From positions 1 through 46,135 of IMG/VR virus record IMGVR_UViG_3300037628_000123: a DNA stretch of 46,135 nucleotides. One strand, written 5' to 3'. Below are positions 8,684 to 17,449 of this stretch, one piece after another. The notes beneath the pieces are model-generated. The model had not been told where the DNA came from. It saw nothing but the letters and a program-made list of their open reading frames with translations, and ran no database searches. Both the position numbers and the translations under genes were made by a program. Numbering within the stretch: position 1 is the stretch's first letter; every line of letters begins with the position of its first letter. This stretch comes from a virus.

Positions 8684-10654
8684 ATGCCTCACACACAGAT
8701 TAATCCTATACTAGCTCAAGCTAGAAAGCAGGTAGGTGCAGAGCAAGCAGCTACTGCTACGCCTGAGACTGCTGCTGACCCTTTAGATATAAGCTCTGCT
8801 CTAGTGTCCGCACCTAGTGGCGGAGTTGCTTCTATATCTGCTAGTTTATTAGCTGTACAGGAAGCAGCGGGTACAGCTGTCACACGCTCTGTTAATGCTA
8901 TTATAGATTTAGAGATAGGAGCTAAGGAGTCTAAGCAAGCTTCTGATGTTATGATATCTGCTATAAGCGATGTAACAGCAGCTAACCAGATAATCCAACG
9001 CACTAAAGATACAGCAAACTTGCAGGCTCAGAACGCTACTATAGATGCCTTTGAGGTAGGTGGCGGGGTTGAAGGACAGACAGCTCTTATGGCTGAACTT
9101 ACAGCTGACAACGCTAGAGTAGATGCTATCGTAGAAGAGAATGTAATACTCTCTCAGGAAGATAGATTCGGTGAGGGTGTAGGTCTGCTTGATACTATCA
9201 TTAATAAGTTTAATACGAACCTGAACAGGAATCAGCTGGCGGCGGCGGTAGCTAAGCAAGCTAGTACCCAGACTAAGATAGCTAATATCACCGGAGCTAC
9301 TGAGGCTTTTGCTCGTGTTAACGCACTGACTAAGAAGACTCTTAATGAAGCTACCATTGAAGCTAACTATAAAGTTATAGTCGCTGAGGGTGATATTAAA
9401 GCATCGCAGGCACGGATACAGAATATAAGTACTAACGCTACCGCTATGCTTAATCTGATGCAGGCTGATAGTAGCGTTACCAGTAACCTATTACAAAGTT
9501 ACCGACTTGAAGGTGAGGCTGATGAACGCGCACTTAAAATAGAGAGACAAAAGTTTCTTAGAGAGCAGATGGTTCATGAACGCGAGCAGTGGGAGTTAAA
9601 AGCACCTAAAGCAGCGGCGGATTTAGAGAAGAGCTTGTTACTTCTGGAGCAGGCTCAAACCTTAGGTCCGACTCAGATAGCTCAGGCGGAGCTTAACTTA
9701 GCTCGTACTACTAAAGAACATAACGACACTATAGCACTAGAGGATAGCTTAGTTGAGTCAGTTCAGCGCGGTCAGTCTCTAGCAGGTGTACCTGTAGAAG
9801 ACAAAGAAACTGTTCTATTTGGGCTTAGAAATACAACAAGTAAAGCTAAGTACAGTAGACTGCAAGAGATGGGCGGAACCCCTGATGCAGTCTTAGGTCT
9901 TACTCCAGCAGAAGCTAAAGAGAGTATAGATGTAGTAGCACCTAGCGGTAATATTAAACCTAATAAAGGCACTAAGCTACTGGCTCAGATTGCTGAAAAG
10001 CAAGCCCAGAAGTACGCGAAGCCTGATGCTAAAGTACCTAGAGACCAAGTATCTCTTAACGCTGACTTTAACCAAACAGCCGATGAGTTTATAGCTGAGA
10101 AGGTAATCAGTATAGCTACAGGTGATGCTAGTAATCCATACTCTGCACCTCCGTTTACTGTACTAGAGCAGTCGGCAGACTTACAACTACAGCCTCTGTA
10201 CCGTAAGGTGCTACAGGCTATGCAGCTTAAAGAGACTAACCCGCAGACTATACTAGATGCAGCTATTGCAGGGGTGCTAGCTAAGACAGTCACTCCGGAA
10301 GAAGCTGCTGCTGGTATTACAGCTGTATTTGACTTAGCAGCTCTTATTAATAACACACAGGACGGTGGGTTTAGGAGAGTAGGTTTACCTAACCAGACTA
10401 CATATAATGCTAAGATTAATAGAGCGCCTACATTCTTCGAGCAGCTTAAGATAGTAGGTACTACAGTTAAACCTGATGCTGTCTTAGGTATTTTAGGCGG
10501 GGCTAAGTTAGCTTTAGCTCCTGACTCGGTACTGACTAAGACTCTAATTACTATAGACTTAATGGACGAGACTAAAGTACAGCAGTTGATTATTGAATCT
10601 CTTAGCTCTACACCAGCAGCTGCCCCTAGTACTGAAACTACTACTAATCCTTAA
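8684..10654 (+). CDS. Large internal virion / DNA ejection protein (gp15-like)
   Basis: A 656-aa protein, almost wholly alpha-helical and Ala/Gln/Glu-rich. It has a long heptad-like region at about 110-360 (QKFLREQMVHEREQWELK, LLLLEQAQTLGPTQIAQAE) and a low-complexity Ala/Thr C-terminus. There is no catalytic motif and no signal peptide. Long helical proteins in this position form the internal core and the periplasmic tunnel through which podoviruses inject DNA. It follows the 123-aa protein by 15 bases with an AGGAG ribosome site and precedes the 1650-aa protein by 20 bases. Confidence 0.65.
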   Translation: MPHTQINPILAQARKQVGAEQAATATPETAADPLDISSALVSAPSGGVASISASLLAVQEAAGTAVTRSVNAIIDLEIGAKESKQASDVMISAISDVTAANQIIQRTKDTANLQAQNATIDAFEVGGGVEGQTALMAELTADNARVDAIVEENVILSQEDRFGEGVGLLDTIINKFNTNLNRNQLAAAVAKQASTQTKIANITGATEAFARVNALTKKTLNEATIEANYKVIVAEGDIKASQARIQNISTNATAMLNLMQADSSVTSNLLQSYRLEGEADERALKIERQKFLREQMVHEREQWELKAPKAAADLEKSLLLLEQAQTLGPTQIAQAELNLARTTKEHNDTIALEDSLVESVQRGQSLAGVPVEDKETVLFGLRNTTSKAKYSRLQEMGGTPDAVLGLTPAEAKESIDVVAPSGNIKPNKGTKLLAQIAEKQAQKYAKPDAKVPRDQVSLNADFNQTADEFIAEKVISIATGDASNPYSAPPFTVLEQSADLQLQPLYRKVLQAMQLKETNPQTILDAAIAGVLAKTVTPEEAAAGITAVFDLAALINNTQDGGFRRVGLPNQTTYNAKINRAPTFFEQLKIVGTTVKPDAVLGILGGAKLALAPDSVLTKTLITIDLMDETKVQQLIIESLSSTPAAAPSTETTTNP

Positions 10655-10674
10655 GTGCTAAATAGGAAAACCAC

Positions 10675-13600
10675 ATGACTACAGCATACGAAGAAGCGTT
10701 AGCTAAGATACAGTCTGGCGCTGACCTAACAGGAGCTTCCGTTCCTAGTTACATTAATTCCGCAGATACACTAAATACAGCTAACGGGAATACTGGGTTT
10801 GTGGAGTCTGCTTTAAGTGTACTGGAAGATGTACCTAAGTTTATAGGTGTGTCTGTTATCTCTGGTGCGAATCAGTTATATAACATACCTGCTGATATAG
10901 GTAATCTGGTATTTGATTTAGATATAGAGCGTAGTAATACTGATGAAGTCATTACCTCTCTTGACTCTGACTTAGGTTCATTCTACCGTGAGCATCAGGA
11001 AGGTGCTGACTTAGTAGGCTTTATGATATCCAGCATAGTGCCTGGTTTAGGTGGGATTAAGATGCTTAATGCAGGGCAGAAGTCTTTGCGTACAGCTATC
11101 AGTGCAGGTAAGTTCGGAGAGAATACAGGTAAGGCTCTAGGTCTACTTGCTCCCTTAAAGAAAGTACACCTAGATAAAGCTCTACTGGAGGTTACTACTA
11201 ACAGCTCTGCAGCGTCCCTTTTAAACAGAAACGCACTTAAAGCTATAGGTGCTGGCTTTGGTCAGAATGCTTTAGAGGCTACTGCCTTTGAGATAGCTGT
11301 AGCTACCACACTGTTTAAGTCACCTATACTTGAGAACCAAGACTTCGGAGACTTTGTCTCTAATGTAGCTTGGGGTGCGGGTGTCTTTGGTTTCATAGGC
11401 GGTATAATAGATACTACTAAGATTAAATTCTCCCTTAAAGCTCTGGCAGATAAGTCTGCTATTGAAGCCCGCCCTTGGCAGTTTATAGACGAGGCAGCTA
11501 GTGCATCTCAGGGTTACGAAAAGATTGCGTTAGATTTCGCTCAGTTAAATGCTATACCTAAAGTACCTGCCGGACTTGAACCTAGTAGAGCTGCGTTCTT
11601 AGAGCAGGCTGCTGTTACTAAAGTTACTACACTAAATAACAGAATTAGAAAAGAGATAGGTGAGCTGTCTGGCGGTGACCAGGAAGTAGCTGAGACTCTA
11701 TTCCAGACCTTTACCCGTGCGTCTCTTAATGACCAGCACTCTGCTTTTATAGGCTTACAGACTGTGACTAAGCACGGTACTACCAGTGCTGTAGCTAAGA
11801 GAGCTGAGGTACTAGCTAAGAAGGTAGCTACTGGTAAGGCTACAGTTAAAGAACTTGATGAGTTTGCTGACTCTTCTATAGAGATAGCTTACGCTAAATC
11901 GTGGGGCGAGGGTGTAGGCGTGGTTACTACTGACCGTCCGATTATCACCAGTCTGGTAGATATACTTAAGAAAGGAGAGAAGATTAAAGTCACTCCTACT
12001 AAGGTAACTGCTGGCGCTAAGAAGTTTACATTCACTACTCACTTTAATACAGGTAAGAGAACTCTTATCCCTGGAGCTAGTAAGCCTTGGAACATATTAC
12101 AAGCTGACGCTCTCGAAGCTAATGCTAGATACATCTGGGCTAGTAAGCTACCTAAGTTTGAACCTACAGCGGCTAAGCCGTTGACTGTACATGTAAATGA
12201 TATCCCTCTTATGGAGAAGGTAATGCTAGAGCTGGCTGATACTCCTGCTATGGAGCATGTTAAGTTCGCTGGCTTAGCTAAGAATGAGTTCGTAGGTAGA
12301 AGCTTACAGGACTTCCTGGGTAAGAGAAAGGTCGCCCTAGCTAATAAGATGCTAGAGAATAAAGTACTTAAGCAGGATGAGATAGCTGCTATAGTTAATG
12401 TTAAGTCTAGCTTCCTTAGTGGGGAGGTTGTCAGAGACAGTGTAAGTGAGTACAGCTTGAAAGACTTACTGGCTATGCAAGACCACGCGGAAACATACAC
12501 TAAAGACCTTATAGCTAAAGGTGCTCGTCGTGAAGCGGAAGGTGTAGTTGATATTTGGAATATACCTCAGCACGTAAACCTTACTTACGACACCACTCCG
12601 TTTAAGACTCTTAATAACTTCACTACTGAGAACATGGTTATTATCAAAGAGCAGCAGAAGCTGTATCAGGAAGGTACTGCTAGAGCAGCAGCTAAGATAC
12701 TAGGTGACGACTATAATAAGCTGGAAGATATAACTTCCGGTAGAGTCTTTAGTGGTGCTGCTCCTAGTGGTGCCGGTGCTGGTTTCGCTACAGCTGCTAG
12801 TTCTAACTACGGTACGTTAGCTGCAAGTGTGGAAGGTATAGGTGCTAATGTATCTCGTATGATAGATAAAGGAAAGGCTAGAGCAAGAGAAGCTTTAGAG
12901 CCTCTACTATATAAGCTAGGTAACAGTAAACAAGCTTCTATTGAGTGGAGTACGCTTAACGCTCGTGTTCGTGGCATTGAAGGTGAGTACGGATTGAATG
13001 CAGCAGGCGATGCACTAGAGCCGCTGGCACTACTTCGCTGGAAGAAAGCTTCAGAGGAGGCTGTAGAGGCTGGACTTAAACCACCTAAGCGCCCTATACT
13101 TTCAAACCCTGCAATGGAGGCTAGGATTGAGCTGGTGTCACAGGAGGTACGTGACTTAGCTAAGGCTCATATTGAGATTAACGGTACTAGAACTAACGGG
13201 CTAGCAGGTATAAGAACAGCACAAGGTACACAGTTTAATCGCGCACCTGATGCTTTCTATCCTATACCTATTGACACTAAAGACTTCCCTCACTTCGCTA
13301 TCGTTACTGATGAGAGTATCACCTCCGGTAATCACAGTAAGACTCTATTCGCAGCATCTGCTGAAGAGTTAGACGGTATGATTAAGAAGCTTAAAGAGAA
13401 CCCTCAGCTTAGGATTAGAACTAAGAACGAAGCTGAGGATTACTTCCGCTCTCAAGGTACATGGGACTACGAGAAGACATTGAATAATAACTACCTAGAT
13501 ACAGAGGCTCACCGTAAGGGTGTTAGTTCTCCGTTCTTTGTAGCTACCGACCCTAATAAGATTACATCTGATATGCTTAACTGGCATCTACAGCGTGAGA

Positions 13601-15627
13601 CTGGACTGGTACGCGAAGCTGTAACTGCTAAGTATGAAGTACAGTTTAATGAACTAAGGCGCTTAGGTGATGAAGCAACCAATATAGCTACCTCTAAGTT
13701 CTCTAATGCTAATCTAGTAGAGTTCGCAGAGGATGCAGTTAAGAATCCTTTCGCAGATTATATAAAGACTGCATTGAATCTAAGAAAAACAACTGACTAT
13801 CCTTGGTGGGTGAAGACTAATCAAATGGCAGATAAAGCTGTAAGTACTTTACTTAAAAAGATAACTGCTATAGTGGATACGTCTACAGACCCTAAAGCTT
13901 TAGAGCAGGTAAATGATATGCTTACTAAAGCTGGTTATAAGGGAGCTGCTTACGATGAGTCTATGCAGATATTCGCTAACTCCGAACCAGCTAAAGGTGC
14001 ACTGACTGCTACTATACAGAAAGCTAATAGTATAATGGCTACTGTGGTACTACGCTGGGATGCATTAAATGCTGTGAACAATGCAGTTAGTGCGAATGTG
14101 CTGCTAGGCGCTGAGACTAAAGCTGTAACTCGTGCTATACTGCGCGGTGATAAGGAGGCTGTAGGTGCACTAAGTAAGTTGATGGATATTAAAGTCCCAG
14201 GTGTAGATGAACTTATTCGCGCACCTCAGAAGCTTGTATCTAATGCTATTATGAAGTTCAACCGTAACGGCTCTGAGATGAAATGGTTTAAAGATAATGG
14301 CTACGTCACATCTATTAGTGACCAGTACCGCTCAGCTCTAGACTCCTTAACCTTTACTGGTAAGGAATCAGTTAAGAACTGGGACGCTAGAGTTAATAAG
14401 CTACATACAAAGCTGCGTGACCTAGCTGACTCAGGTGAGAAGTGGACAGGTAACAGATTAGCTGAAGAGTTTAACCGCTTTGTAGCTGCTGACGTTATGA
14501 AGCAGATGACAGACATAGCTGTGACAAGAGGTCTAATGACTGGTAAAGAGCAGCTTGCTTATATCAACACCTTTGTCAATCGTACACAAGGTAACTACCT
14601 AGCTGCACAAAGACCTATGATGTTCCAAGGTCCGATAGGTCAGGCTATAGGTCTATTCCAGACTTACCAGTTTAACCTAATGCAGCAACTACTTCGTCAT
14701 GTGGGAGAGGGTCACGCTAAGGATAGCATGGTTCTCCTAGCATTACAAGGTACGATACACGGTATGAATGGCCTACCTGCATTCAATGCTATTAATACAT
14801 ATATAGTAGGTAACGCCTCTGGTAACACAGAACATAAGGACGCATTCAGTGCGGTGTACGGAGCGGCAGGTAAGGAGGCAGGTGACTGGCTTATGTACGG
14901 TATGGCATCTAATGCTACAGGCTTACTGCACCCAGACTTGAAAGTTAACCTATATACTCGCGGTGATATTAACCCAAGACAGGTGACACTGGTGCCTACT
15001 AACCCTGCTGATGTACCGTTTATCGCAGCTACAGGTAAGGTATTAAGTAATCTATTTAAGACAGCTGAGACTTTAGTTAATGGAGGCGATGTAGTTAATA
15101 CTATACTACAAGGTATAGAACATAACGGATTAAGCAGACCTCTGGCTGGCTTAGCTCAGACTCTGCAAGGCTTTGATAACCCGCAACAAGCATCATACAG
15201 TACCAGTAATCAAGGTAATGTGATTGCAGCTAACGATTTACTAAGCCTAACTAATCTGGCTCGTGTAGTCGGCGGTAAGCCGCTGGATGAAGCTATAGCA
15301 CTAGATGCTACGTATAGGTTTAAAGCTTATGGTTTGGTGGATAGTAAGAGAAGGCAGGTGTTAGGTAATGCAATTAAGACTACCATGATAGCTGGCGGTG
15401 ACCCTAGTCAGGAGCAAGTGGAAGACTTCGCAGAGAGTTACGCTAAGATGGGAGGTAGGCAGGATGAATTTAATAAATGGTTCGGTCAGTTGTATAAGAC
15501 TGCTAACCTCAGTCAGGCGAATAAGATACAACAAAGTTTAAGAAGTCCGTTTACTCAGAGTATGCAAAGGATTATGGGAGGTAAGGAGCTTAGAGACTTT
15601 AGCTCTATAGTGCCAGAGAAGGAGTAA
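10675..15627 (+). CDS. Giant internal virion / DNA ejection protein (gp16-like)
   Basis: The largest gene, 1650 aa. The N-terminal 250 residues have Gly-rich hydrophobic stretches (VGFMISSIVPGLGGIKML; FVSNVAWGAGVFGFIGGII) that could insert into the host inner membrane. The rest is helical, with many charged heptads and a Gly/Ala/Ser-rich loop near residue 700 (SGAAPSGAGAGFATAASS). This layout suits the membrane-crossing ejection proteins of podoviruses (T7 gp16 group, also large proteins in N4-like phages). I did not find the Glu-centred lytic transglycosylase motif that T7 gp16 carries at its N-terminus, so wall degradation is not supported here. It is the last late gene, ending 38 bases before the convergent terminator. 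Confidence 0.7.
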   Translation: MTTAYEEALAKIQSGADLTGASVPSYINSADTLNTANGNTGFVESALSVLEDVPKFIGVSVISGANQLYNIPADIGNLVFDLDIERSNTDEVITSLDSDLGSFYREHQEGADLVGFMISSIVPGLGGIKMLNAGQKSLRTAISAGKFGENTGKALGLLAPLKKVHLDKALLEVTTNSSAASLLNRNALKAIGAGFGQNALEATAFEIAVATTLFKSPILENQDFGDFVSNVAWGAGVFGFIGGIIDTTKIKFSLKALADKSAIEARPWQFIDEAASASQGYEKIALDFAQLNAIPKVPAGLEPSRAAFLEQAAVTKVTTLNNRIRKEIGELSGGDQEVAETLFQTFTRASLNDQHSAFIGLQTVTKHGTTSAVAKRAEVLAKKVATGKATVKELDEFADSSIEIAYAKSWGEGVGVVTTDRPIITSLVDILKKGEKIKVTPTKVTAGAKKFTFTTHFNTGKRTLIPGASKPWNILQADALEANARYIWASKLPKFEPTAAKPLTVHVNDIPLMEKVMLELADTPAMEHVKFAGLAKNEFVGRSLQDFLGKRKVALANKMLENKVLKQDEIAAIVNVKSSFLSGEVVRDSVSEYSLKDLLAMQDHAETYTKDLIAKGARREAEGVVDIWNIPQHVNLTYDTTPFKTLNNFTTENMVIIKEQQKLYQEGTARAAAKILGDDYNKLEDITSGRVFSGAAPSGAGAGFATAASSNYGTLAASVEGIGANVSRMIDKGKARAREALEPLLYKLGNSKQASIEWSTLNARVRGIEGEYGLNAAGDALEPLALLRWKKASEEAVEAGLKPPKRPILSNPAMEARIELVSQEVRDLAKAHIEINGTRTNGLAGIRTAQGTQFNRAPDAFYPIPIDTKDFPHFAIVTDESITSGNHSKTLFAASAEELDGMIKKLKENPQLRIRTKNEAEDYFRSQGTWDYEKTLNNNYLDTEAHRKGVSSPFFVATDPNKITSDMLNWHLQRETGLVREAVTAKYEVQFNELRRLGDEATNIATSKFSNANLVEFAEDAVKNPFADYIKTALNLRKTTDYPWWVKTNQMADKAVSTLLKKITAIVDTSTDPKALEQVNDMLTKAGYKGAAYDESMQIFANSEPAKGALTATIQKANSIMATVVLRWDALNAVNNAVSANVLLGAETKAVTRAILRGDKEAVGALSKLMDIKVPGVDELIRAPQKLVSNAIMKFNRNGSEMKWFKDNGYVTSISDQYRSALDSLTFTGKESVKNWDARVNKLHTKLRDLADSGEKWTGNRLAEEFNRFVAADVMKQMTDIAVTRGLMTGKEQLAYINTFVNRTQGNYLAAQRPMMFQGPIGQAIGLFQTYQFNLMQQLLRHVGEGHAKDSMVLLALQGTIHGMNGLPAFNAINTYIVGNASGNTEHKDAFSAVYGAAGKEAGDWLMYGMASNATGLLHPDLKVNLYTRGDINPRQVTLVPTNPADVPFIAATGKVLSNLFKTAETLVNGGDVVNTILQGIEHNGLSRPLAGLAQTLQGFDNPQQASYSTSNQGNVIAANDLLSLTNLARVVGGKPLDEAIALDATYRFKAYGLVDSKRRQVLGNAIKTTMIAGGDPSQEQVEDFAESYAKMGGRQDEFNKWFGQLYKTANLSQANKIQQSLRSPFTQSMQRIMGGKELRDFSSIVPEKE

Positions 15628-15640
15628 CCAGAGTAAGATA

Positions 15641-15649
15641 AGGAGGTGA
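15641..15649 (+). promoter_or_regulatory. Orphan perfect Shine-Dalgarno sequence
   Basis: AAGGAGGTG matches the anti-Shine-Dalgarno of 16S rRNA more fully than almost any gene in the genome, yet no ATG, GTG or TTG follows at proper spacing. The frame beyond it (from about 15651) is open for some 37 codons with an ATT or ATC start only, and it runs through the terminator. It is probably a remnant or chance match; a tiny noncanonical ORF is the alternative. Confidence 0.3.
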
Positions 15650-15664
15650 TTTTTATCTACAGAC

Positions 15665-15706
15665 TAAAAAGCCAGCGTCTCTTGTTAGAGATAGCTGGCT
15701 TTTTTA
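15665..15706. terminator. Convergent bidirectional terminator between late and early arms
   Basis: An A-tract and GCCAGC with TCTCT (15666-15682) pair with AGAGA and GCTGGC (15688-15699), followed by TTTTTT. Read on the other strand the A-tract also becomes a T-tract, so the hairpin can stop both the rightward late and the leftward early transcript. It lies exactly between the 3' ends of the two arms (15627 and 15724). Confidence 0.88.
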
Positions 15707-15723
15707 TTTCTAGTGGGTTAGTA

Positions 15724-16716
15724 TTAAGCTCCTTGCCCTGTATCAACTGCGCCTTTATCTGAGTACTTAGGTTTAACAGCGTAACGCTCACCTTCTTTCA
15801 TAGGTGTATGTGAAGGGAACTTGTCAGGTTGAGCTGGTTTATTGTTAGTACTGCGATGTAAACTACAGCCGTCAAATAAACCTAACGCTTTTCTCATTTC
15901 GTGCTGTGCTACCTCAGTCCCGTCCTTATAACCTTTGTTATACTGAACGACTCCTACATCTACCAGAGGTTTTCGCGGCTTAGCTATCTCAACCGCTGCT
16001 GCTTCTAACTGCTGGTCAGGTGTTTTAGGTTCAGTTATCTGTACAGGTCTACCTTGGTTATAGTCCTCTACTATAGTAGATACTACAGTAGATACTATAG
16101 TAGATACTACAGTATCTACATCCCAAGCTTCCTTATGTGCTAACAGCTCCAGTACATCATTCAGTACATGAGATTTAATTAACTCCTCTAACTGCTCCAA
16201 GTCATTACCATCATTAAGTATCTTATAATCACCATGTAAACAGTCGACTCCTGCTTCAGAGCTGTGAGCTTGTTCAGTATTACTAAGTTCAAGCTCGCTG
16301 TAGATTCTATCTACATGAATCATAATACCGTGCTTACGGCAGAACTCAGCTTCGTCATTAAAGCGTACATCAGAGATAATAGTAAGCTTACCTGCACAGC
16401 GATGTGATGCTATATCAACCCAGATGCTAGGAGAGATAAGGTTTCTACCCCACTCTGTACCTAAGGTCTGAGCTATGTGGCGATAAGTCTGACAGTACAT
16501 ACCTCCTGCTCTCGGGTCTTTATCTTCCAGACCTAAGCCCACTTTAATCATTTGTTTAAATGGAGTAGCAAAACTGTAGCGTTCGTACCTAGGGTCGGTA
16601 GGGAAAGCACAAGCTTGGCGATTCAGCGCTTCCTGTAAGAAGTCTGCTATAGTATCTTTACCAGAGCGAGCTAAGCCCGCTATACCAATTACGATTGTTT
16701 TCTGGTTATGGTTCAT
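15724..16716 (-). CDS. Deoxynucleoside monophosphate kinase (dNMP kinase)
   Basis: A 330-aa protein with an N-terminal P-loop, GLARSGKDT (residues 14-22, Lys20), the form typical of phage dNMP kinases of the T4 gp1 class. LISDVRF-type and ISPSIWVD-type segments and DVRFNDEAEF (about 118-127) fit the nucleoside-binding core. It would convert dNMPs from degraded host DNA to dNDPs for phage replication. Residues 1-195 cover the kinase; the last 130 residues are a nonconserved extension that includes a four-unit VST(I/V) repeat and a Pro/Lys-rich tail. A strong AAGGAG site precedes the ATG, which overlaps the stop of the 71-aa gene as ATGA. It is the last gene of the early arm. Confidence 0.85.
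   Translation of the reverse strand: MNHNQKTIVIGIAGLARSGKDTIADFLQEALNRQACAFPTDPRYERYSFATPFKQMIKVGLGLEDKDPRAGGMYCQTYRHIAQTLGTEWGRNLISPSIWVDIASHRCAGKLTIISDVRFNDEAEFCRKHGIMIHVDRIYSELELSNTEQAHSSEAGVDCLHGDYKILNDGNDLEQLEELIKSHVLNDVLELLAHKEAWDVDTVVSTIVSTVVSTIVEDYNQGRPVQITEPKTPDQQLEAAAVEIAKPRKPLVDVGVVQYNKGYKDGTEVAQHEMRKALGLFDGCSLHRSTNNKPAQPDKFPSHTPMKEGERYAVKPKYSDKGAVDTGQGA
16071..16118. repeat. Four-copy 12-bp tandem repeat inside the dNMP kinase gene
   Basis: Units CTATAGTAGATA and CTACAGTAGATA alternate through four copies. On the coding strand they encode VST-I and VST-V in turn. The unit is a multiple of three, so copy-number change would keep the frame. It lies in the C-terminal extension, outside the kinase core. 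Confidence 0.85.
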
Positions 16717-16928
16717 GATACTACTCCTTTACCTGTAAAGTGAATAGCTACTAACTCTACAGCTCTTTGTAGGGTTAACCGCCCTGTAGTATCGTACCCG
16801 TGATTAGTTGTCTGTACTTTAGCAGCTTCTATTAACTCATTTGCTTTACGTATATTTAATGGTTTAATAGCCGCCTCTTTAACAGCTAGGTATTCTTTAT
16901 ACTCTTGTTCGTTAAGTATTACTTGCAT
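16713..16928 (-). CDS. Small early protein, unknown
   Basis: A 71-aa protein of helical character (NEQEYKEYLAVKEAA, then KANELIEAAKVQ and LQRAVELVAIHF). GGAGTACTATC precedes its ATG. Its start lies 17 bases inside the preceding 63-aa gene and its TGA overlaps the dNMP kinase start, so all three are translationally coupled. No recognised domain; the function is unknown. Confidence 0.65.
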   Translation of the reverse strand: MQVILNEQEYKEYLAVKEAAIKPLNIRKANELIEAAKVQTTNHGYDTTGRLTLQRAVELVAIHFTGKGVVS

Positions 16929-17103
16929 GATAGTACTCCGGGTTATGTAGCACCCAGCTTATAGCTGATGCTATCTTACTGATGCTGTAAATATGTTTCT
17001 TCTTTGCCTCAGCTTTATCTTTAGCTAGCTTAATTACTAAAGCTTCTTTATCTGCTTTAGATTTAGCAAATAGCTGAGGTACAGTTAGTTTTGATTTCTC
17101 CAT
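16912..17103 (-). CDS. Small basic early protein, unknown
   Basis: A 63-aa, Lys/Ala-rich protein with a helical charged centre (KADKEALVIKLAKDKAEAKKK) followed by a more hydrophobic stretch (IYSISKIASAISWVL). A good AAGGAG site sits 8 bases before ATG. The basic amphipathic helix could bind nucleic acid or a protein partner, but there is no direct evidence. It overlaps the downstream 71-aa gene by 17 bases. Confidence 0.6.
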   Translation of the reverse strand: MEKSKLTVPQLFAKSKADKEALVIKLAKDKAEAKKKHIYSISKIASAISWVLHNPEYYHASNT

Positions 17104-17128
17104 GCGGTTACTCCTTATAACCTGCGGG

Positions 17129-17449
17129 TTAGTTAATTAAAATGATACCAGAGTTCGCGCTTAAGCGGGTATCTGTCATTCGCTTAGTTAGTTGTGGATA
17201 CAGCACTTCTAAATCATCATTACTATACACACCGTCCATAAATACATTACAGTAAGCTGCTATCTCACCTATCATAGAACCCCACTCAGGGTCTGCTCCT
17301 AGCTGGACTATCTGAGCTACCAGTACTGGGTGGCGGTCACACTCCTTAAGCATATGAACTCTAGCAGGAGTGAAGTGTACAATACTTACCTTAGATATAT
17401 CTTTCGGGTTAAACTCTTCTAAGCTCTTACCATTTACTTTCTTATTCAT
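17129..17449 (-). CDS. Early protein of unknown function
   Basis: 106 aa from ATG 17449 (MNKKVNGKSLEEF). I preferred this start to an in-frame ATG at 17488 because it overlaps the upstream stop as ATGA and has a GAGAGG site at suitable spacing. Visible features are mixed alpha/beta with LVAQIVQLGADPEWGSMIGE and a Tyr/Asp-rich stretch (GVYSNDDLEVLYPQL). No known domain recognised. It directly follows the DUF3987-like ATPase gene, so a replication-linked role is possible. Confidence 0.6.
   Translation of the reverse strand: MNKKVNGKSLEEFNPKDISKVSIVHFTPARVHMLKECDRHPVLVAQIVQLGADPEWGSMIGEIAAYCNVFMDGVYSNDDLEVLYPQLTKRMTDTRLSANSGIILIN

Noticed and set aside
15641-15700. A small ORF after the orphan Shine-Dalgarno site
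   Set aside because: It would need an ATT or ATC start and runs through the terminator stem; there is no coupling or other support.
16066-16120. CRISPR-like or iteron repeats at the dNMP kinase tail
   Set aside because: The units are contiguous 12-mers without spacers and they keep a reading frame; they are a coding minisatellite.
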